Source: Mimachlamys varia (lineage: Eukaryota > Mollusca > Bivalvia > Pectinida > Pectinidae). From it: a stretch of DNA of 64,000 nt. The DNA is taken from contig OX392527.1 in NCBI GenBank assembly GCA_947623455.1, positions 29,380,201 through 29,444,200 of the forward strand, in the 5' to 3' direction. Positions within the stretch are counted from its first letter, which is position 1. Each line of letters opens with the position of its first letter. The notes under the pieces were generated by a model. It searched no databases. It saw only the letters and a program-made list of their open reading frames with translations, and was not told where the DNA came from. The translations under genes and the position numbers were made by a program. Shown piece by piece: positions 1 through 11,845 of this stretch.

Positions 1-129
1 ATTTCTTGAGAAAGAAGATTTCTCACTTCCTAGTATCAGCACTAGGACCAGGCATCCGATTTTGATAACCGCCAGCAAAGGTTATTGCTGGAGCCTCCAT
101 AGCCACAGTTAATCTCATTTAATCAAGGA

Positions 130-3100
130 AATCAGGGCAAAAGTCAACTCTCTTGTGGACCAGGGAATTGGGACAAAGAAGAAATAAGGAGCTCAACATT
201 ATACTATTTCATGTACCAGTAAACACGGAGCAAAACGTTACCACTTCAAAGACTTCAGACGACGATACTGTAAGAAGCCTAGCCTCACCATTAGGTGTGG
301 ATAACCTGGAATTGGTAACCATATATAGAGTTGGGAAACGAATGGAAGGATAAGTTCGGCCAGTCATAGTTAAACTGGGCAGTAGAAGTCAGTAGAAGTT
401 CCTTTTTGAAAACGCCCGGAGCGTCTCCTCCAAAACAGAAGAGAAATTACGTGGAGTCATGCTAATGAGGTACCTCACAAAGGAACAAAGGAAAGAACAG
501 CAGGACAAAGGGAAAATTAACCAGGAGATGAAATCATCAGATGAAGGGGCCACAGGGCATGAAATTATACCCCATGGAAATAGAGACCATCATTGACGAG
601 AAACACGAGGACACCTTGCATTTTAACACCGGGGTTGATGAAACATTAGAAGAAATAAGCCCAATCTCCAATATAGTAAAAAGCAATCACCTGACTGCTA
701 GAAGACCACCATCCAGTCAGGAATCAATGATCGACCCAGACGAAACAGTAATTGGAGGACTACCTGCCCCACATCATTTCAGTGAAGAAACCAGTCCTGG
801 GCATAGCCAGTCAAATCCTTCGATTTTAATCTTTTAAATACTGACGGCCTAAGTGTTTTTTTACGTATGTTAATACACTAACAGTCCAGAAGATGGAAGA
901 ATTAAAACTAACTATCGGGGGAAACTGACAGAAATTCAAAAACTTTGGTCAATAAATGTTAATTTAGAGGGTTATAATCAGTTTTACAACAAAGAAGGTG
1001 ATTTCAGTAGAGGAGTGGTAATCTACCCTAAGGATAATTTAGATGTTGTCAGTATGGATGAAGAGTTGTGGTACCGGGAATCTGTGTGGTGCAAAATACC
1101 ACGGAATAATTCTGACTCTCTGGTTATTAGGCTGTGTGTATAGGAGTCCTAACAGCGACGAAGAGAATTTTACCCAACTCTGTGATGTGTTCAACAAATC
1201 ATGTTAACGGCACATTCACATCTCCTCATTATTGGTCACTTCAAGGCAAGGAAATAAATAGGAGAGAAATCAAGCACCATTGCATAGACTCAAAATTCTT
1301 CGAATTAACCCATGGTAAATTCTTATACCAACATGTGTTACAACCAACAAGATATAGAGAGGGAAACGTTCCATCAGTTCTAGATCTCGTATTGACCAAT
1401 GAAGAGAATATGGTTGACAATTTGGAATACAAAAGTAGTATCGGACCTAGTGACCATCTGTCGTTAGCTTTTAATTTGGTATGTTACACAGATGTATTGA
1501 TAGTAAAACATCTATTTTAAAGCAGACTATGTAGCTATTAGAGAAGAAATATCTCAATTCGAGTGGGATGTCATGAACATTATGGATCTAACCAAATCCT
1601 TGGAATTCTTAACTGAAATATCATCTAAAGTTATCAAACAAAATGTACCAGTGAGTAAAGGACGATCAGGAAAAGGTAAAGACCACGTTCTAGACGGAAA
1701 AAATATGTACACTGTAAAACTACCTCACAGTTCAAATCCTACCAAAAAGCCAGAAACATAGCAACAAAGGCAATCCGCAACAACACCTACCACCATGAGG
1801 AAGTTTTAGCTGAAAAAAATCAAAACTGAACCTAAATTATTTTGGAAATATGTCCAATCAAATGAAAAGACAAAATAAAAAAATTACCCAGTTGAGTAAA
1901 GGAAATGGTGATTTAACAACAAACGATCAAGAAAAGGCTGATGTATTACACAAACATTTTGCAAGTGTTTTTACTGATGAGGGTCAAGACTAACTACCCC
2001 AAATTCCAGGATCTTTCCCCGGATAGCAAGATATGTCATATTGAAATTACAGATGAAAAAAGGTCTATGAAATCGATAGATTAAAACCAAACAAGACAGC
2101 AGGTCATGTTCTCATTCATCCAAAATTCATAAAAGAAACAGTACAACAAATAAAGAAGCCATTCAAATTCAAATAATCATTGGCAGAAAACTGTCTGATA
2201 AAATCTTGGTTACAAGCGAACGTCACACCTCTGTTCAAAAAAGGAAGTAATAAGATGTCAGGCCAATAAGTATAACGTTCATTGTTGGTAAACTGCTTCA
2301 GCGAATCATCCGTGACGAAAAGATCGATCATTTTGACAGTAATAATCTAGTTTCAACTGAGCAACATGGTTTTGGAAGTGGCAAATCATGTACCACAAAA
2401 CTACTAGAAGCAATGGACGACTGGACAGAAGCCCTAGACCAAAACAAACAAGTGGATGTCATCTATTTAGACTACAAAAAGGCCTTTGACAAAGTTCCTC
2501 ACCAAAGTTCCTGTGCGACATGGAGCAAAGAGTTTTGATAAATGGACACAAATCCACTACATATCAAGTCAAAAGTGGAGTTCCACAGGGCAGTGTGCTA
2601 GGCCCTGACCTGTTTCTCATATACGTCAATGATCTGCCAGAGGCCACCCAAAACACAACTAAAATGTTCGCTGACGATACAAAAACCACCGAGCAATGGA
2701 CTCTGGAGACATGGGGCAACATTTACAGGATTATATACAACACTTAAGCAACTTAAGCACCAAAAGACTGGAAAATGGAGCTGAATTAGGATAAATGCAA
2801 ACATCTAAAACTACATCAAGGATAAGTTAAGTCTCATATAGCCCCAAAATCGATTATTACCTGAAATTTAGTGAGCATGTAAATCTCTCAGTGGCTAAAG
2901 CAAATAGAAATGTTGGTATGCTATTTAAAACATTTAGTTGTATCAACAAAACCATGTTTACAACTCTTTACAAGTCTCTTGTTAGACCCTACTTAGAAAC
3001 CTCTGTAGAAGTCTGGGCACCCATGCTGACAAAGGACAAACTAGCCATTGAAAATGTCCAGAGAAGGCCACTAAATTAGTCCCTAGCTTAAAAAGACCTA

Positions 3101-3450
3101 TCTTACGGAAAGACTCGTAGTCCCCGAGTTACCTACAATGGAATACAGGAGATTCAGGTCAGATATGGTGCAAACTTACTAAATAGTTAATAGAATAGAC
3201 ACTATTAAGGACGATTCATTCAAGCTCAATGCATCAGGAACAACTAGAGGCCACAATAAGAAATTAGAAAAAATCAGGTGCAAAGGTAACCTACGTAGTC
3301 ATTCCTTCACGTTTAGGGTTGTCAACACATGGAACAGTCTCTCCGATGAAGTGGTAAATGCCCAATCCATGTTCTCATTTAAAAGCAGACAAAACAAACA
3401 TTGGGAAAAACACCCAAACAAAAGTTTTTATTAGCATGCCAGGATGTCAA
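130..3450 (+). mobile_element. Decayed LINE (jockey/CR1-like non-LTR retrotransposon), near full length
   Basis: The pieces read in the order expected of a two-ORF LINE, with many frameshifts and stops. Positions 153-560 resemble an ORF1 RNA-binding protein, with NIILFHVP and later LTKEQRKEQQ. Positions 960-1520 resemble the apurinic endonuclease, with YRSPNSDEENF near 1140 and the C-terminal DLVLTN and GPSDHLSL near 1385-1460. Positions 2280-2760 are reverse transcriptase, with YLDYKKAFDKVPH near 2465, GVPQGSVLGP near 2580 and FADDT near 2667 as catalytic motif. Positions 2890-3430 match the thumb and C-terminal region, with LYKSLVRPYLE and FRVVNTWNSL. The reading frame changes at least five times, so no protein can be made. 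The clade is inferred from motif style only; the 5' end and 3' tail are not defined. Confidence 0.85.
2280..2760 (+). pseudogene. Reverse transcriptase domain of the first LINE, frameshifted
   Basis: This is the RT core inside the 0.1-3.4 kb LINE. The palm motif with YLDYKKAFDKVPH lies in one frame. A short deletion after it shifts the frame before GVPQGSVLGP and FADDT, which carries the two catalytic aspartates. The open stretch ends shortly after the active site at a stop near 2747. An active enzyme would need an unbroken palm and thumb, so this copy is dead. A full RT domain is about 230 residues; here it is split over at least two frames. Confidence 0.8.
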
Positions 3451-4920
3451 CACTTGATAACCTTTTAGGTGTATTTAGATACATGTATCATAATCCAATA
3501 CCCTCATGTCTGAGAATCCCATGTAAGCAAAGGACAATTTATATAAAATGAGTATATATATGAACAATGTACTATGATATATTCCATGGGAATATTCAGA
3601 TTACTTGGATCATTGAGTTTTGAAGTTCTGATTAGCTATTTTTTAATTATAAATGAAGTACTCTTTTACTATCTAGTGTACATACAATTTATTGTTTTGA
3701 ATATCAAGACAAGAATAGTTACATAGTTCGCTCAATTTCTCCCAACGGAACCGGAAGTAGCAGAGTGGATATTAGAAGCACCTCAAGAAGCGATACGACG
3801 CTTACAACGATGTCAAGGACAATGAACCAAAACCAGGAATATTATACTTTGCATAATGTTGAAAGTGAGTCTGGTTCTCCCTTTATAAACGGGAGTGTTC
3901 TAGCTGTGGGTATATAAACCACGGGCTTGTTGTTTCCTATAACTGCCTTTTGGTTCTTACATAAATTGATTGGGGTTGATGTTTTAACAAAGAGTTTTTT
4001 TTTCATATTCTGGTTTCGAAAAAAATGTGATATTTACGTGAATACTTGTTTCTCTATTCAGAATAGGACTCATTCAGTGGAGATTTGCATACTTATTTTC
4101 GTTCCAATTTTACCCCAAACGATTATGAGTCCATTTTTTAAAAATCACAATTACCACTACAATGACATTGAGACGTCGATATACCTGTTCGTTGTCTCGT
4201 TTGATTGGAATAATTATTGATTATGTAACTTCACTTGTCACGTTTGAATACTGTTAAGATTTTAAATTCGTCGCTATGACGATCGCTTGATTAGCTCTCT
4301 AGGTATATGAACACTGACTATCGGTAATGTCAAAACCCACAAGTGTAGTTCAAAACAGCAATGTCCTGAAGATGAATAAACTCAATATTTTCAAGATGGA
4401 ACATTTACTTTTTGTGATGAGTGTTAATACTGAATCATAAAACGATGGTAATTTTTGAACAAATAAGACTGTATGCTTAAGTTGATGACTCCCAAGGGGC
4501 TTCCTTATGCCTTTGAACTGTGGAAATGATTTAGTAACCTTTAAATAGAAGCAAATTCGTAAAACGTGAAATTAGCATGGGCTAATTTAAGTCTCGCTCT
4601 TTTAAATAATGTTTAGAATAAAACACAAGGTACGCTTGAGCAGCTGCTCTTTACACAGACACACGCATGTAAAATGTTTCCAAGCTATTCAAACAAGGGG
4701 AAAATGTACCAGCTATTATGTTATGGCGTCAGAATAAGGTTTGTAAGTAGGTCCGAAATCCAAGACGGCCCCATGACGTTATATGCAAAAAAAAAAAAAA
4801 AACTAAAAACAGCCATATCTTGAATTTTATTTGTTGATTGTACAGTGTTCGTGAAATTATATCATTTGTATTATCAAGCAACTATGATAAAAACTATTCT
4901 AAACTTGAAAAATATTCCTT
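3451..4920. other. AT-rich intergenic stretch, no gene seen
   Basis: I see no supported coding region, tandem repeat or long palindrome here. A homopolymer A run of about 17 lies near 4786-4802. A 97-codon open stretch on the + strand (3927-4220) has no recognisable domain and AT-driven composition, so I do not call it a gene. Confidence 0.5.
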
Positions 4921-6110
4921 TTGTTACAATCAGTAAAATATAATGGCACTTTCCCGAAGAAACTGTTCTCTTATAGTGTTGTGTGGGAAAGTTTAGTTCC
5001 CGAACTATCAGGGTACTTTACCTCCCCAGACAACACTATAAGGGAACTGGTCCCAAGGGAAAGGGTCATGATAAATCCATTAATTTATGATGGGTTTCAC
5101 TCTACTTGGCAAACATTGAAAGCTGGTGTACCTCAATGCTCGGTCCTCGGGCCATATCTATTTCTTTTATATATCAATGATTTGGAAGAAGACATCAAAT
5201 GTAATATAAAATTATTTGCTGATGATACTTCATTATATATAACTATAGACAATAATCATCAACAATCAGCAAATCAGCTAAATGAAGATTTACATAAAAT
5301 ATCAGAATGGGCAAATAAATGGGGCATACTATTCAACCCAGACAAAACTGAATCTCTAGTTGTATCCAAGAAACTAAACTCAAATACTATATATCCAAAT
5401 TTAATATTCAATGATGTTCAGGTAAGTAATGTTTCAAACCACAAACATTTAGGGGTATACTTGAATGAACAAGGGACCTGGACACATCATATAAACTATA
5501 TCTATGAAAATGCATGTAAAAGAGTACATCTCTTAAGAATATTAAAACATAAAATTGGTAGAAAAGCACTTGAAATATTGTATATCACATTAATAAGACC
5601 TATACTAGAATATGCTTGTATCATAGCGGATAATATTACGAAACAAGAAAAAGATCTTTTGGAATCTCTCAAGTTTGACGCGATTAGAATAATTACTGGT
5701 TTAAGAAAAGGTACCAGCCTTAGTATTTTATATAAAGAGATTGGATGGGAAAGCTTGCAGAACAGGAGGGATCAATATAAACATGTCTTTTTCTTTAAAA
5801 TAGTAAACAAACTAACTCCAAATTATCTAAATGAAATAATACAGCCATACATACTAAACCCAGAGGAAAATACACATAACCTTAGGCACTTCAGAACATT
5901 CAGTGTTCCTCGGACTAGAACCACTCTATATACTAATAGTTTTTCCCCCCGTATGATAAATATATGGAACAGTCCAAACTGTAATTTTACTAATATAACA
6001 AATTTTAATACTTTTAAAAAGGAAATAAAAAAGACGGTTGTAGATAACGCAGAACATAATTCATGTACACCTATATTTAGATATGGTGGTTCAAGAAAAA
6101 CTAAAATATA
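4921..6110 (+). pseudogene. 5'-truncated LINE, reverse transcriptase and C-terminal region in one open frame
   Basis: An open frame from about 4921 runs to a stop at 6156. The homologous part starts near 5060 and lacks the N-terminal fingers and first catalytic aspartate region of RT. Visible motifs are a mutated primer-grip loop GVPQCSVLGP (the usual Gly after Gln is Cys), LLYINDL, then FADDTSLYI near 5210 with the catalytic Asp-Asp pair. Next come the thumb GILFNPDKTE, HLGVYL, and the C-terminal RPILEYA and IWNSPNCN. The first roughly 45 codons look unrelated and are probably flanking sequence read through. The frame is unbroken for over 1 kb, which suggests a fairly young 5'-truncated insertion. 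The final codons run into the palindrome at 6104. Confidence 0.85.
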
Positions 6111-6203
6111 TTTCACGAGTATGGCAGATTTTTTTTATATTTTCACGAGTGCGTAGCACGAGTGAAAATGTAAAAAAATCTGCCATACAAGTGAAATATA
6201 TTT
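6104..6203. repeat. Imperfect palindrome at the 3' end of the second LINE
   Basis: Left arm 6104-6153 and right arm 6155-6203 are near reverse complements. They share TATTTCACGAGTATGGCAGA and TTTTCACGAGTGC against their complements, with almost no loop. A palindrome this long could form a cruciform or RNA hairpin and resembles the end of a non-autonomous element. Confidence 0.85.
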
Positions 6204-6850
6204 GATATTAAACGGCACACCATTGAATTTTCTTTTTATTACATTTCGAAAGAGGACTTAAGATACTTTCATGATTTGTTTTCTTTACTTGCCTACTGGA
6301 AAGTAGCTAGTCCTAGTAATCCGTCGAAATCACAACCGATCGGGTCAAGTACACAGCTGATTGGGATAATCTGATCGGAAAAGTTGAACCATTCTCATCT
6401 TCCAATTCATTACATATTAAATCCTGCAGCAGTTTCAAATCAATATTTATTATTGGTGCCATTTCTTCAAGACCATCTTTCCACAATAGACAAATTCTAG
6501 CAGACGACAACAATATGCCGTTCCTCCAATGTCATGTTCGATTCGATCAAGGGGAACAACTCAAACAAAAGTTCCGGTGTAACGTGAAAAAAATACCCAG
6601 TTTAAAACTACCCACCGTTGAAATCAACGGCGGGTCATTTTCTCAAGGGGACAAATTACAGAAAAATCGAGTGGGGTTATTTTCTACAGAAGGCCGAGTA
6701 GGATTTCTACTGTAAAATAACGACCCCGGGTAACTTTTGGAACGTAGAATAATGACCCCGGGTAGTTTTTTAATGACGGGTCACTTTTTCACGTTACACT
6801 GAAAAAGCCTTATATTTTCACTGCAAAATCTTATATTTTCACGGCAAAAT
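6204..6850. other. No gene recognised between two palindromes
   Basis: Short open stretches on both strands have no recognisable domain. The motif CTTATATTTTCACTG recurs near 6810 and 6830 just before the hairpin at 6851. The interval between the palindromes at 6104 and 6851 might therefore be one composite element. This is inference. Confidence 0.4.
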
Positions 6851-6890
6851 CTTATATTTTCACTGCTCATCACAGCAGTGAAAATATAAG
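6851..6890. repeat. Perfect hairpin, 17-bp arms, 6-base loop
   Basis: Arms 6851-6867 and 6874-6890 are exact reverse complements (CTTATATTTTCACTGCT and its complement). The left arm's first 15 bases also occur twice upstream, so the hairpin probably arose by inverted duplication of a short repeated unit. Confidence 0.9.
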
Positions 6891-7370
6891 TTTTATCAGT
6901 TTGATAATTTTCTATATTTCACAGGCAAAAATGTAATAAATATATTTATACATTAAAATGTCGAGTAGCACTTGATACATACAATGAAATAAAATAATAT
7001 AATAATTTAATTATAAAAATCCATGCCAGAAATATATGTTGTGGTGTATGAGTGAGAGTGAATGTGAATTTCTTGTGTTGTCTTTAATGTTTTTTTTTTC
7101 TCTTAAATTATGTGTTTTTGTTTTGTTTTTTTTCTCGTTGTTTTTCAACTCATCTCAAAACATATATACCATATATCAAAAATATAGAATATATACAGTT
7201 GTTTCAATTTTTATAAAACCATAATATCTGATACTGTAATACTATGACATTCACCAAAAACCATTGTCATAAGATCATGATTTAAATTTCATGTAGATTT
7301 ATTCAACATATAATCTTGTATACTGTATGTATATCAGTTGTTTCAAAAATTACTGTGAAGTACATGTAAA
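6891..7370. other. AT-rich stretch, no gene seen
   Basis: Poly-T and TA-rich sequence. A 62-codon + strand open stretch at 7036-7224 is mostly Phe/Leu from T runs and is not credible as a gene. Confidence 0.5.
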
Positions 7371-7705
7371 TATATGGAAGGGATTCACCGCCATAATTAT
7401 TTAGGTTTTGAATCCTGTTCCATGTACATTTGTATCATTTAAAACCAGCATAGCATGGAATGAAAAGTAGTACAGCATGGAATGAACACGTAATCGATTT
7501 GTAAACGAGAGCAACAATACAAATGCACATAGAATTGAAGTAAGACATTTATTAACGAGCGAAATAATACATATTTACATAGAACAAGATTCTAAGCGAG
7601 TGAAATAATACAAATTTACATAGAACAAAAAGTGAAATGATACAAATGTACGTGATACAGGATTCAAAACCAAATAATTATGGCGGCGATTCCCTTCCAT
7701 ATAAA
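7371..7705. mobile_element. MITE-like element with about 66-bp terminal inverted repeats
   Basis: Sequence 7371-7437 is repeated in inverted form at 7640-7705 with few mismatches. The shared core includes GCCATAATTATTT and TTTTGAATCCTGT. The interior holds two to three direct copies of a unit containing GTGAAATAATACAAATTTAC. There is no coding capacity, so it would depend on a transposase elsewhere. The superfamily is not decided, because I cannot define target-site duplications with confidence. Confidence 0.8.
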
Positions 7706-8578
7706 TATAGACAAAGAATCAAGAGATGAGTTGAAAAGTAATGGAAAATAATGTACATATATATTTTCAAATTGTATTATTTAAAGTATGTCGGAGGTAA
7801 GGGAGAGAGCTTATATAGGTAAAGCCTGTTGCTCAATCCCATTGATTATTAATTTGATCAATAAAATATATTTGAAATGAAATGAACATTAATTCAGCAC
7901 ATCACATGACTGTCATTTGATTTAAAATACAAACAATATGTTCTAATAATCTAATAACAAATGAAGTCTGGTTACCGTTTGGCTATCATATTATTTGATT
8001 ATAAATCCTGCCCTGTTCGTCTTTTCGATTGATATTTCTTGATGACAGTCACTGTCTGTTTTAGTGACTGTGCAGAGACTCCGTAAAATATCTGTAACAC
8101 CTGTTCCGAACCGTGACAACAGTCAACAATGAAACGAAATTAGAATTATCTAGCGCCACTTACGAGAAAGAGCGTAACATTTGGCGTCACGCTACTTTAC
8201 CCGCGGGCCAAAAAAGGTAAAGTGCCTGTCGTTAGGTATAGTTCCGGTAGCCAAGGAAAAACTCTATCATATGATGTATTAAATAATCTTGGCAATTTTC
8301 AATTTGAATTTTTCTCACGTGGTTTACCTAGTTCTGACCTTGACATAACCTCTCTACATCGGATGCATTCTTGCCCTTTACTCCAAGTTCCATCCCTATC
8401 CCGCGGACTTTCGCCCCCCCCCCCCCCCCCGGGTTTTCGCTTCCTTTGCACTCCACTGTAACGAAGATTTGGTACACATACTGTACGCATGGAAGTGACA
8501 AGCAGTAAGCATAGTATTAGACAGCAAATGCTATATTTGTCTGTATGACATAATGCATTATTGATTTTCTCTCTTCAG
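7706..8578. other. Upstream region of the two-membrane-span gene
   Basis: No coding region is supported. A C homopolymer of about 20 lies at 8412-8430, within locally GC-richer sequence from 8100. The end of this stretch (TTTTCTCTCTTCAG, ending at 8578) is a good 3' splice site. An upstream 5'-UTR exon of the next gene may therefore lie in this region or before it. Confidence 0.5.
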
Positions 8579-9060
8579 ATATCTCGAACATGACGGAGCA
8601 AGATACCAAGAATACGACAACGTCAAACGATAACATGTGTAACAAGTGCGGATATCAGCGCCCATGTGACGAGCTTTACAGCGACATGAGTAAAACCCAG
8701 AGGGTCCCCGAAAGGGTTAACGCCAGCAGTGTCCTGAGAGTGCTGGGCCTGGTGGCTATATTAGAAGGATCCCTCTGTCTGGTGGCGGCCTACGTTGATC
8801 AGACTTGGGACGTCCTGCCAACCGACCCCTTGACAATCCTGGGCGTGGCCTGCATGATGGCAGGATTGATTCTCACTGCTGGGGGTCTTCTAACATATCC
8901 AACCGTCAGAGATCAGACGAGTGACATATCCATATATACGGAACAGTCAATAGTGGACGAACTCGATAGTAGATCAATGCCTATTTTAGGTTTAGGCAGC
9001 CAACACTTGGAAGTGACAGAAGACTCGGTGGCACGGACAGATAACAAAAAAGACAGATGA
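8579..9060 (+). CDS. Small two-pass membrane protein, unknown function (complete CDS in one terminal exon)
   Basis: A 156-residue protein starts at ATG 8590, just after a strong acceptor (pyrimidine tract and CAG, exon from 8579). The coding sequence therefore sits in the last exon, with its 5' UTR split by an intron. The N-terminal 45 residues are hydrophilic with a Cys cluster, CNKCGYQRPC (Cys17, Cys20, Cys26), that could bind a metal. Two hydrophobic helices follow, residues about 48-69 and 81-103, joined by a short loop. The C-terminal tail of about 50 residues is acidic and Ser/Thr-rich, suggesting a small membrane protein with cytosolic ends. The coding part is GC-richer than its surroundings, as expected of a real exon. 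A possible polyadenylation signal AATAAA lies at 9257-9262. I do not recognise the family. Confidence 0.7.
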
Positions 9061-9256
9061 ACACCTTTCTGTGTCCATACACGCCATTTATGTTCATATT
9101 GAGACCTCAGGTTAGGCAAAGGTTTCGACAGACAAGTAGTTAATTAAATCAATCAGATTAAAATTTAATTAAGCAATAAGCCTATGTAAGCCCTTTCCTT
9201 GGAGGTACATGCCATAGTTAATAATTTCGGATATTTACATTTATATTTAGGAACAT

Positions 9257-9262
9257 AATAAA
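9257..9262 (+). promoter_or_regulatory. Candidate polyadenylation signal AATAAA
   Basis: AATAAA lies 197 bases after the stop codon of the two-membrane-span gene. It is plausible by position only; AATAAA is common in this AT-rich sequence. Confidence 0.35.
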
Positions 9263-9291
9263 TATTATTTATTTGTATTACCAAATCATAT

Positions 9292-9351
9292 ATATAACCC
9301 TGGTTATATATACTAACCCTGGTTATATATACTAACCCTGGTTATATATAC
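9292..9351. repeat. Short tandem repeat, 19-bp unit, about three copies
   Basis: ACTAACCCTGGTTATATAT is repeated head to tail. Each unit contains the inverted pair TAACC..GGTTA, so the array can fold into small hairpins. Confidence 0.9.
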
Positions 9352-9639
9352 TTTGTAGTAAGTATCTTACTTTCAGAATTTGTGACTTATACGATTGAAA
9401 TTATCATACTTTCCATCTTATGTTTTTGTTAAAAGAATACTATTTATTTTTCAAAATTGAAGTTTATTTTTCACGTTGTATTCAAAATATTTTTATTGCA
9501 TGATCGAAATGTTTATTGGTCATATTAAAAATTATCTTGCTGAATTCTTAGCGTGGAAATTGAATGATAGTTAATATATTGCATCAAAAGTCTGTTCAAC
9601 CTAACATACCACCGTACTTCCGATATAAAAGACCACCTA

Positions 9640-11130
9640 TCATTTCCTACAGTTATTCTGTGCCTATTGCACCGAAGCTTTAGAACCTTAGAATGACCCC
9701 TCTTTCAGCATGTTCATGTTCTTCATCCCCATATTGCTATGGCCCAGCTGGACACATAGTAACTGCCAATCTGAATATCATACCAACATAAAGCTACTGG
9801 AGCTTTTCACGAGACTCCATCCATCAAATGGAATGTGAATTTCAAGATTCTTATAGACTCTGTGGAAGATTACGCCAGACAAAGGGCTAAACGTAAACAT
9901 GCTGAATTGGATTCACTTTCAGAGTGGGTTATATCTATCAGGTCCTCTATTCAGAAAAGAATAAGCAGTTTGCGAAACAAAATGAAAACTAAACACAAGG
10001 CAGACAAGGCATCTAATAATTTGATCCTAGTTTTCAAACACTATTATATTCATTGTTTGCAAAAAGAACTGGGCCTGCTTGATAACCAAGGTAACTTTAC
10101 TTACGCATTGACCGGTTTTTCGAAAGATGAACTATTTTATAATCATACATCAGTATTACAATCATTCAAAATACCCAATAATGATATAGACGCTGACTTA
10201 CCTCGGCTATACTGGACACCTAAACTACACAAGGATCCTAATAAGCAAAGTTTTATCGCTTGCTCGTATCATTGTTCAACCAAGCCATTATCAAAACTTC
10301 TTACTACCATTCTTAGTACCGTTAAATCAGGGCTTCAGTCTTATTGTGACTCTGTATACTCAAGAAGTGGCATTAATAGGATGTGGATTTTGAAAAAAAA
10401 CTCAAAAGATCTTCTGATCAGTCTTTAGCACCCACTTCTCAAAAATATTTCGTCCATCAAAACATTTGATTTTTCCACCCTGTACACTACCATACCACAT
10501 GCCAATCTGAAAGAACGTCTTCGGTCTCTCATAATGAGAACTTTCTTTTCCAAGAAAGGTGAACGACGATATAATTACATGGTTGTCAGCTATCTTGGAG
10601 CATACTTTGTGAAAAACAAAACAAAAGCTAGATTGAAATATGCTGAGGAAGATATAGTACGAATGATTGAATTCCTGGTTGACAATATCTTTGTTGAGTT
10701 CAGAGGAAAGATTTTCCAACAGACGGTTGGCATTTCAATGGGCACTAACTTTGCACCACTTTTGGCTGAGTTGTTTTTGTTTGCATACGAGGCTGAATTT
10801 GTCGAGGGGCTTATCAGGACGGGAAGCAAAAACTTTGCCAGATCTTTCAATTTCACTTTCAATTTCACTTTCAGGTATATCGACGATGTTTTGTCTATGA
10901 ACAACAAGACGTATGCTGACCTAGTCGATTGTATATACCCTACTTAACTTGAGATTAAAGACACAACAGACGCTCGTACATCAGCTTCTTACCTCGATCT
11001 TTACTTAAACTATGACCGACACGGGCAACTACTAAGCTATATGATGACGAACAAACTTACGGCACAGGGATTCGAGAGATGCAGGTTGATGGAGACTATG
11101 AGCAAGTTTTATGGTCGCCATCTTATGTAA
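9640..11130 (+). mobile_element. Penelope-like element, copy 1 (inactive)
   Basis: The reverse transcriptase of a Penelope-like retroelement reads almost entirely in one frame from 9835. Motifs are LPRLYWTPKLHKDP near 10198, FDFSTLYTT near 10468, VGISMGTNFAPLLAELFL near 10723 and the catalytic RYIDDVLS near 10875. After this comes SASYLDLYLNYD near 10980. A stop at 10426-10428 and another at about 10945 interrupt the frame. After 11040 an internal deletion fuses the YDKRDD region to LTAQGFERC near 11060, removing the SQLIRYSRAC segment still seen in copy 2. No GIY-YIG endonuclease can be recognised downstream. Two further copies lie on the - strand at 12.3-13.6 and 33.6-35.3 kb. Confidence 0.85.
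9835..11127 (+). pseudogene. Penelope-like reverse transcriptase, copy 1, with two stops and an internal deletion
   Basis: Three in-frame blocks (9835-10425, 10429-10944, 10948-11127) are separated by two stop codons. All three encode PLE RT sequence, so the stops are point changes rather than frameshifts. The thumb region is shortened by a deletion near 11040. The protein would be about 430 residues without these lesions. The active-site Asp pair in YIDD is intact. A tandem duplication of the phrase NFTF just before the active site is also visible. Confidence 0.8.
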
Positions 11131-11632
11131 CTACTGAAACTATTAAAAGTTATTCAATGCAAGACATTGATTTCAATATAACCTTAAAAAACATACTGTA
11201 ACCCGACAAGGGACTTATATATTGGTAGGAAGGTAAGGCTGACATTCCTTTTTGTTCAGACCAAGTTCTGAAAGCAGGTTATCTCACCGGCAATACATGT
11301 ATCTATCTAATCTCTTTCAAATTTCCTTAGATACAGGCTCACATCGTTCCAGTATTCACAAAAGGGACAAACAAGCAGCTGACAATCACCGTCCTGCTCC
11401 CTGTGAGCAATTTCTTTTTACTAACTGGCATTTGACCTTAGCATATTCAGAAGACATTGAACATAGACGCCCAAAATGAACTTAAATTTCATTTAAAGTC
11501 ATTCTTGGTAAAATAAATTTGTAAACATTTATACTTGCATGCTATAGACAAATTATAAATGCCCTGTAGTTATTGATTAATGAAAAGCAATTTTGATTTG
11601 TTTACATAATTGAACCCAATGATCTTGAACAT
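11131..11632. other. Sequence between PLE copy 1 and PLE terminal repeat
   Basis: No domain is recognised. A 75-codon + strand stretch at 11252-11479 has no clear homology and may be an untranslated or 3'-coding remnant of the PLE. Confidence 0.35.
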
Positions 11633-11845
11633 AGGTCAAAGATAACGCAACACACACATATGCTGCACCTTTTAAATTTAGTAATAGATACAGTTTGCCG
11701 AAAAAATGAAACTGCATCACACACCTGTTTCGTCCTCCTAGGACTCTTCAGTGATGCGAGGGGCCAAAAGGTGGGAATCCTAAATTTCTAAACTAATGTA
11801 GAAGCAGAAGGGCCAGGTGCGCAAAACCCCCTTAATTATGAATTT
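11633..11845 (-). repeat. PLE-associated terminal repeat A, containing a hammerhead motif
   Basis: This block is similar to 12290-12420, 35635-35845 and (inverted) 19205-19415. Shared landmarks are a TGCTGCACCTTTT box, a TAGTAATAGATA box and the ribozyme core. It lies on the opposite strand to PLE copy 1, so it probably belongs to another, - strand, copy. Confidence 0.75.
11714..11757 (-). ncRNA. Hammerhead ribozyme motif, copy 1, probably inactive
   Basis: On the - strand it reads stem I GCATCA, core CTGAAGA, stem II GTCC TAGG AGGAC, core GAAA, a short stem III CAGGTG, then TGATGC closing stem I. This fits CUGANGA..GAAA..UH of the hammerhead fold. The base before the predicted cleavage point is G, where A, C or U is required. 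Stem III also differs from the CAGCTG of the other copies. Hammerheads are known in Penelope-like elements. Confidence 0.75.

Noticed and set aside
11131..11500. GIY-YIG endonuclease downstream of PLE copy 1
   Set aside because: No GIY or YIG motif or its usual partners can be read in any frame; the element seems to lack it or has lost it.
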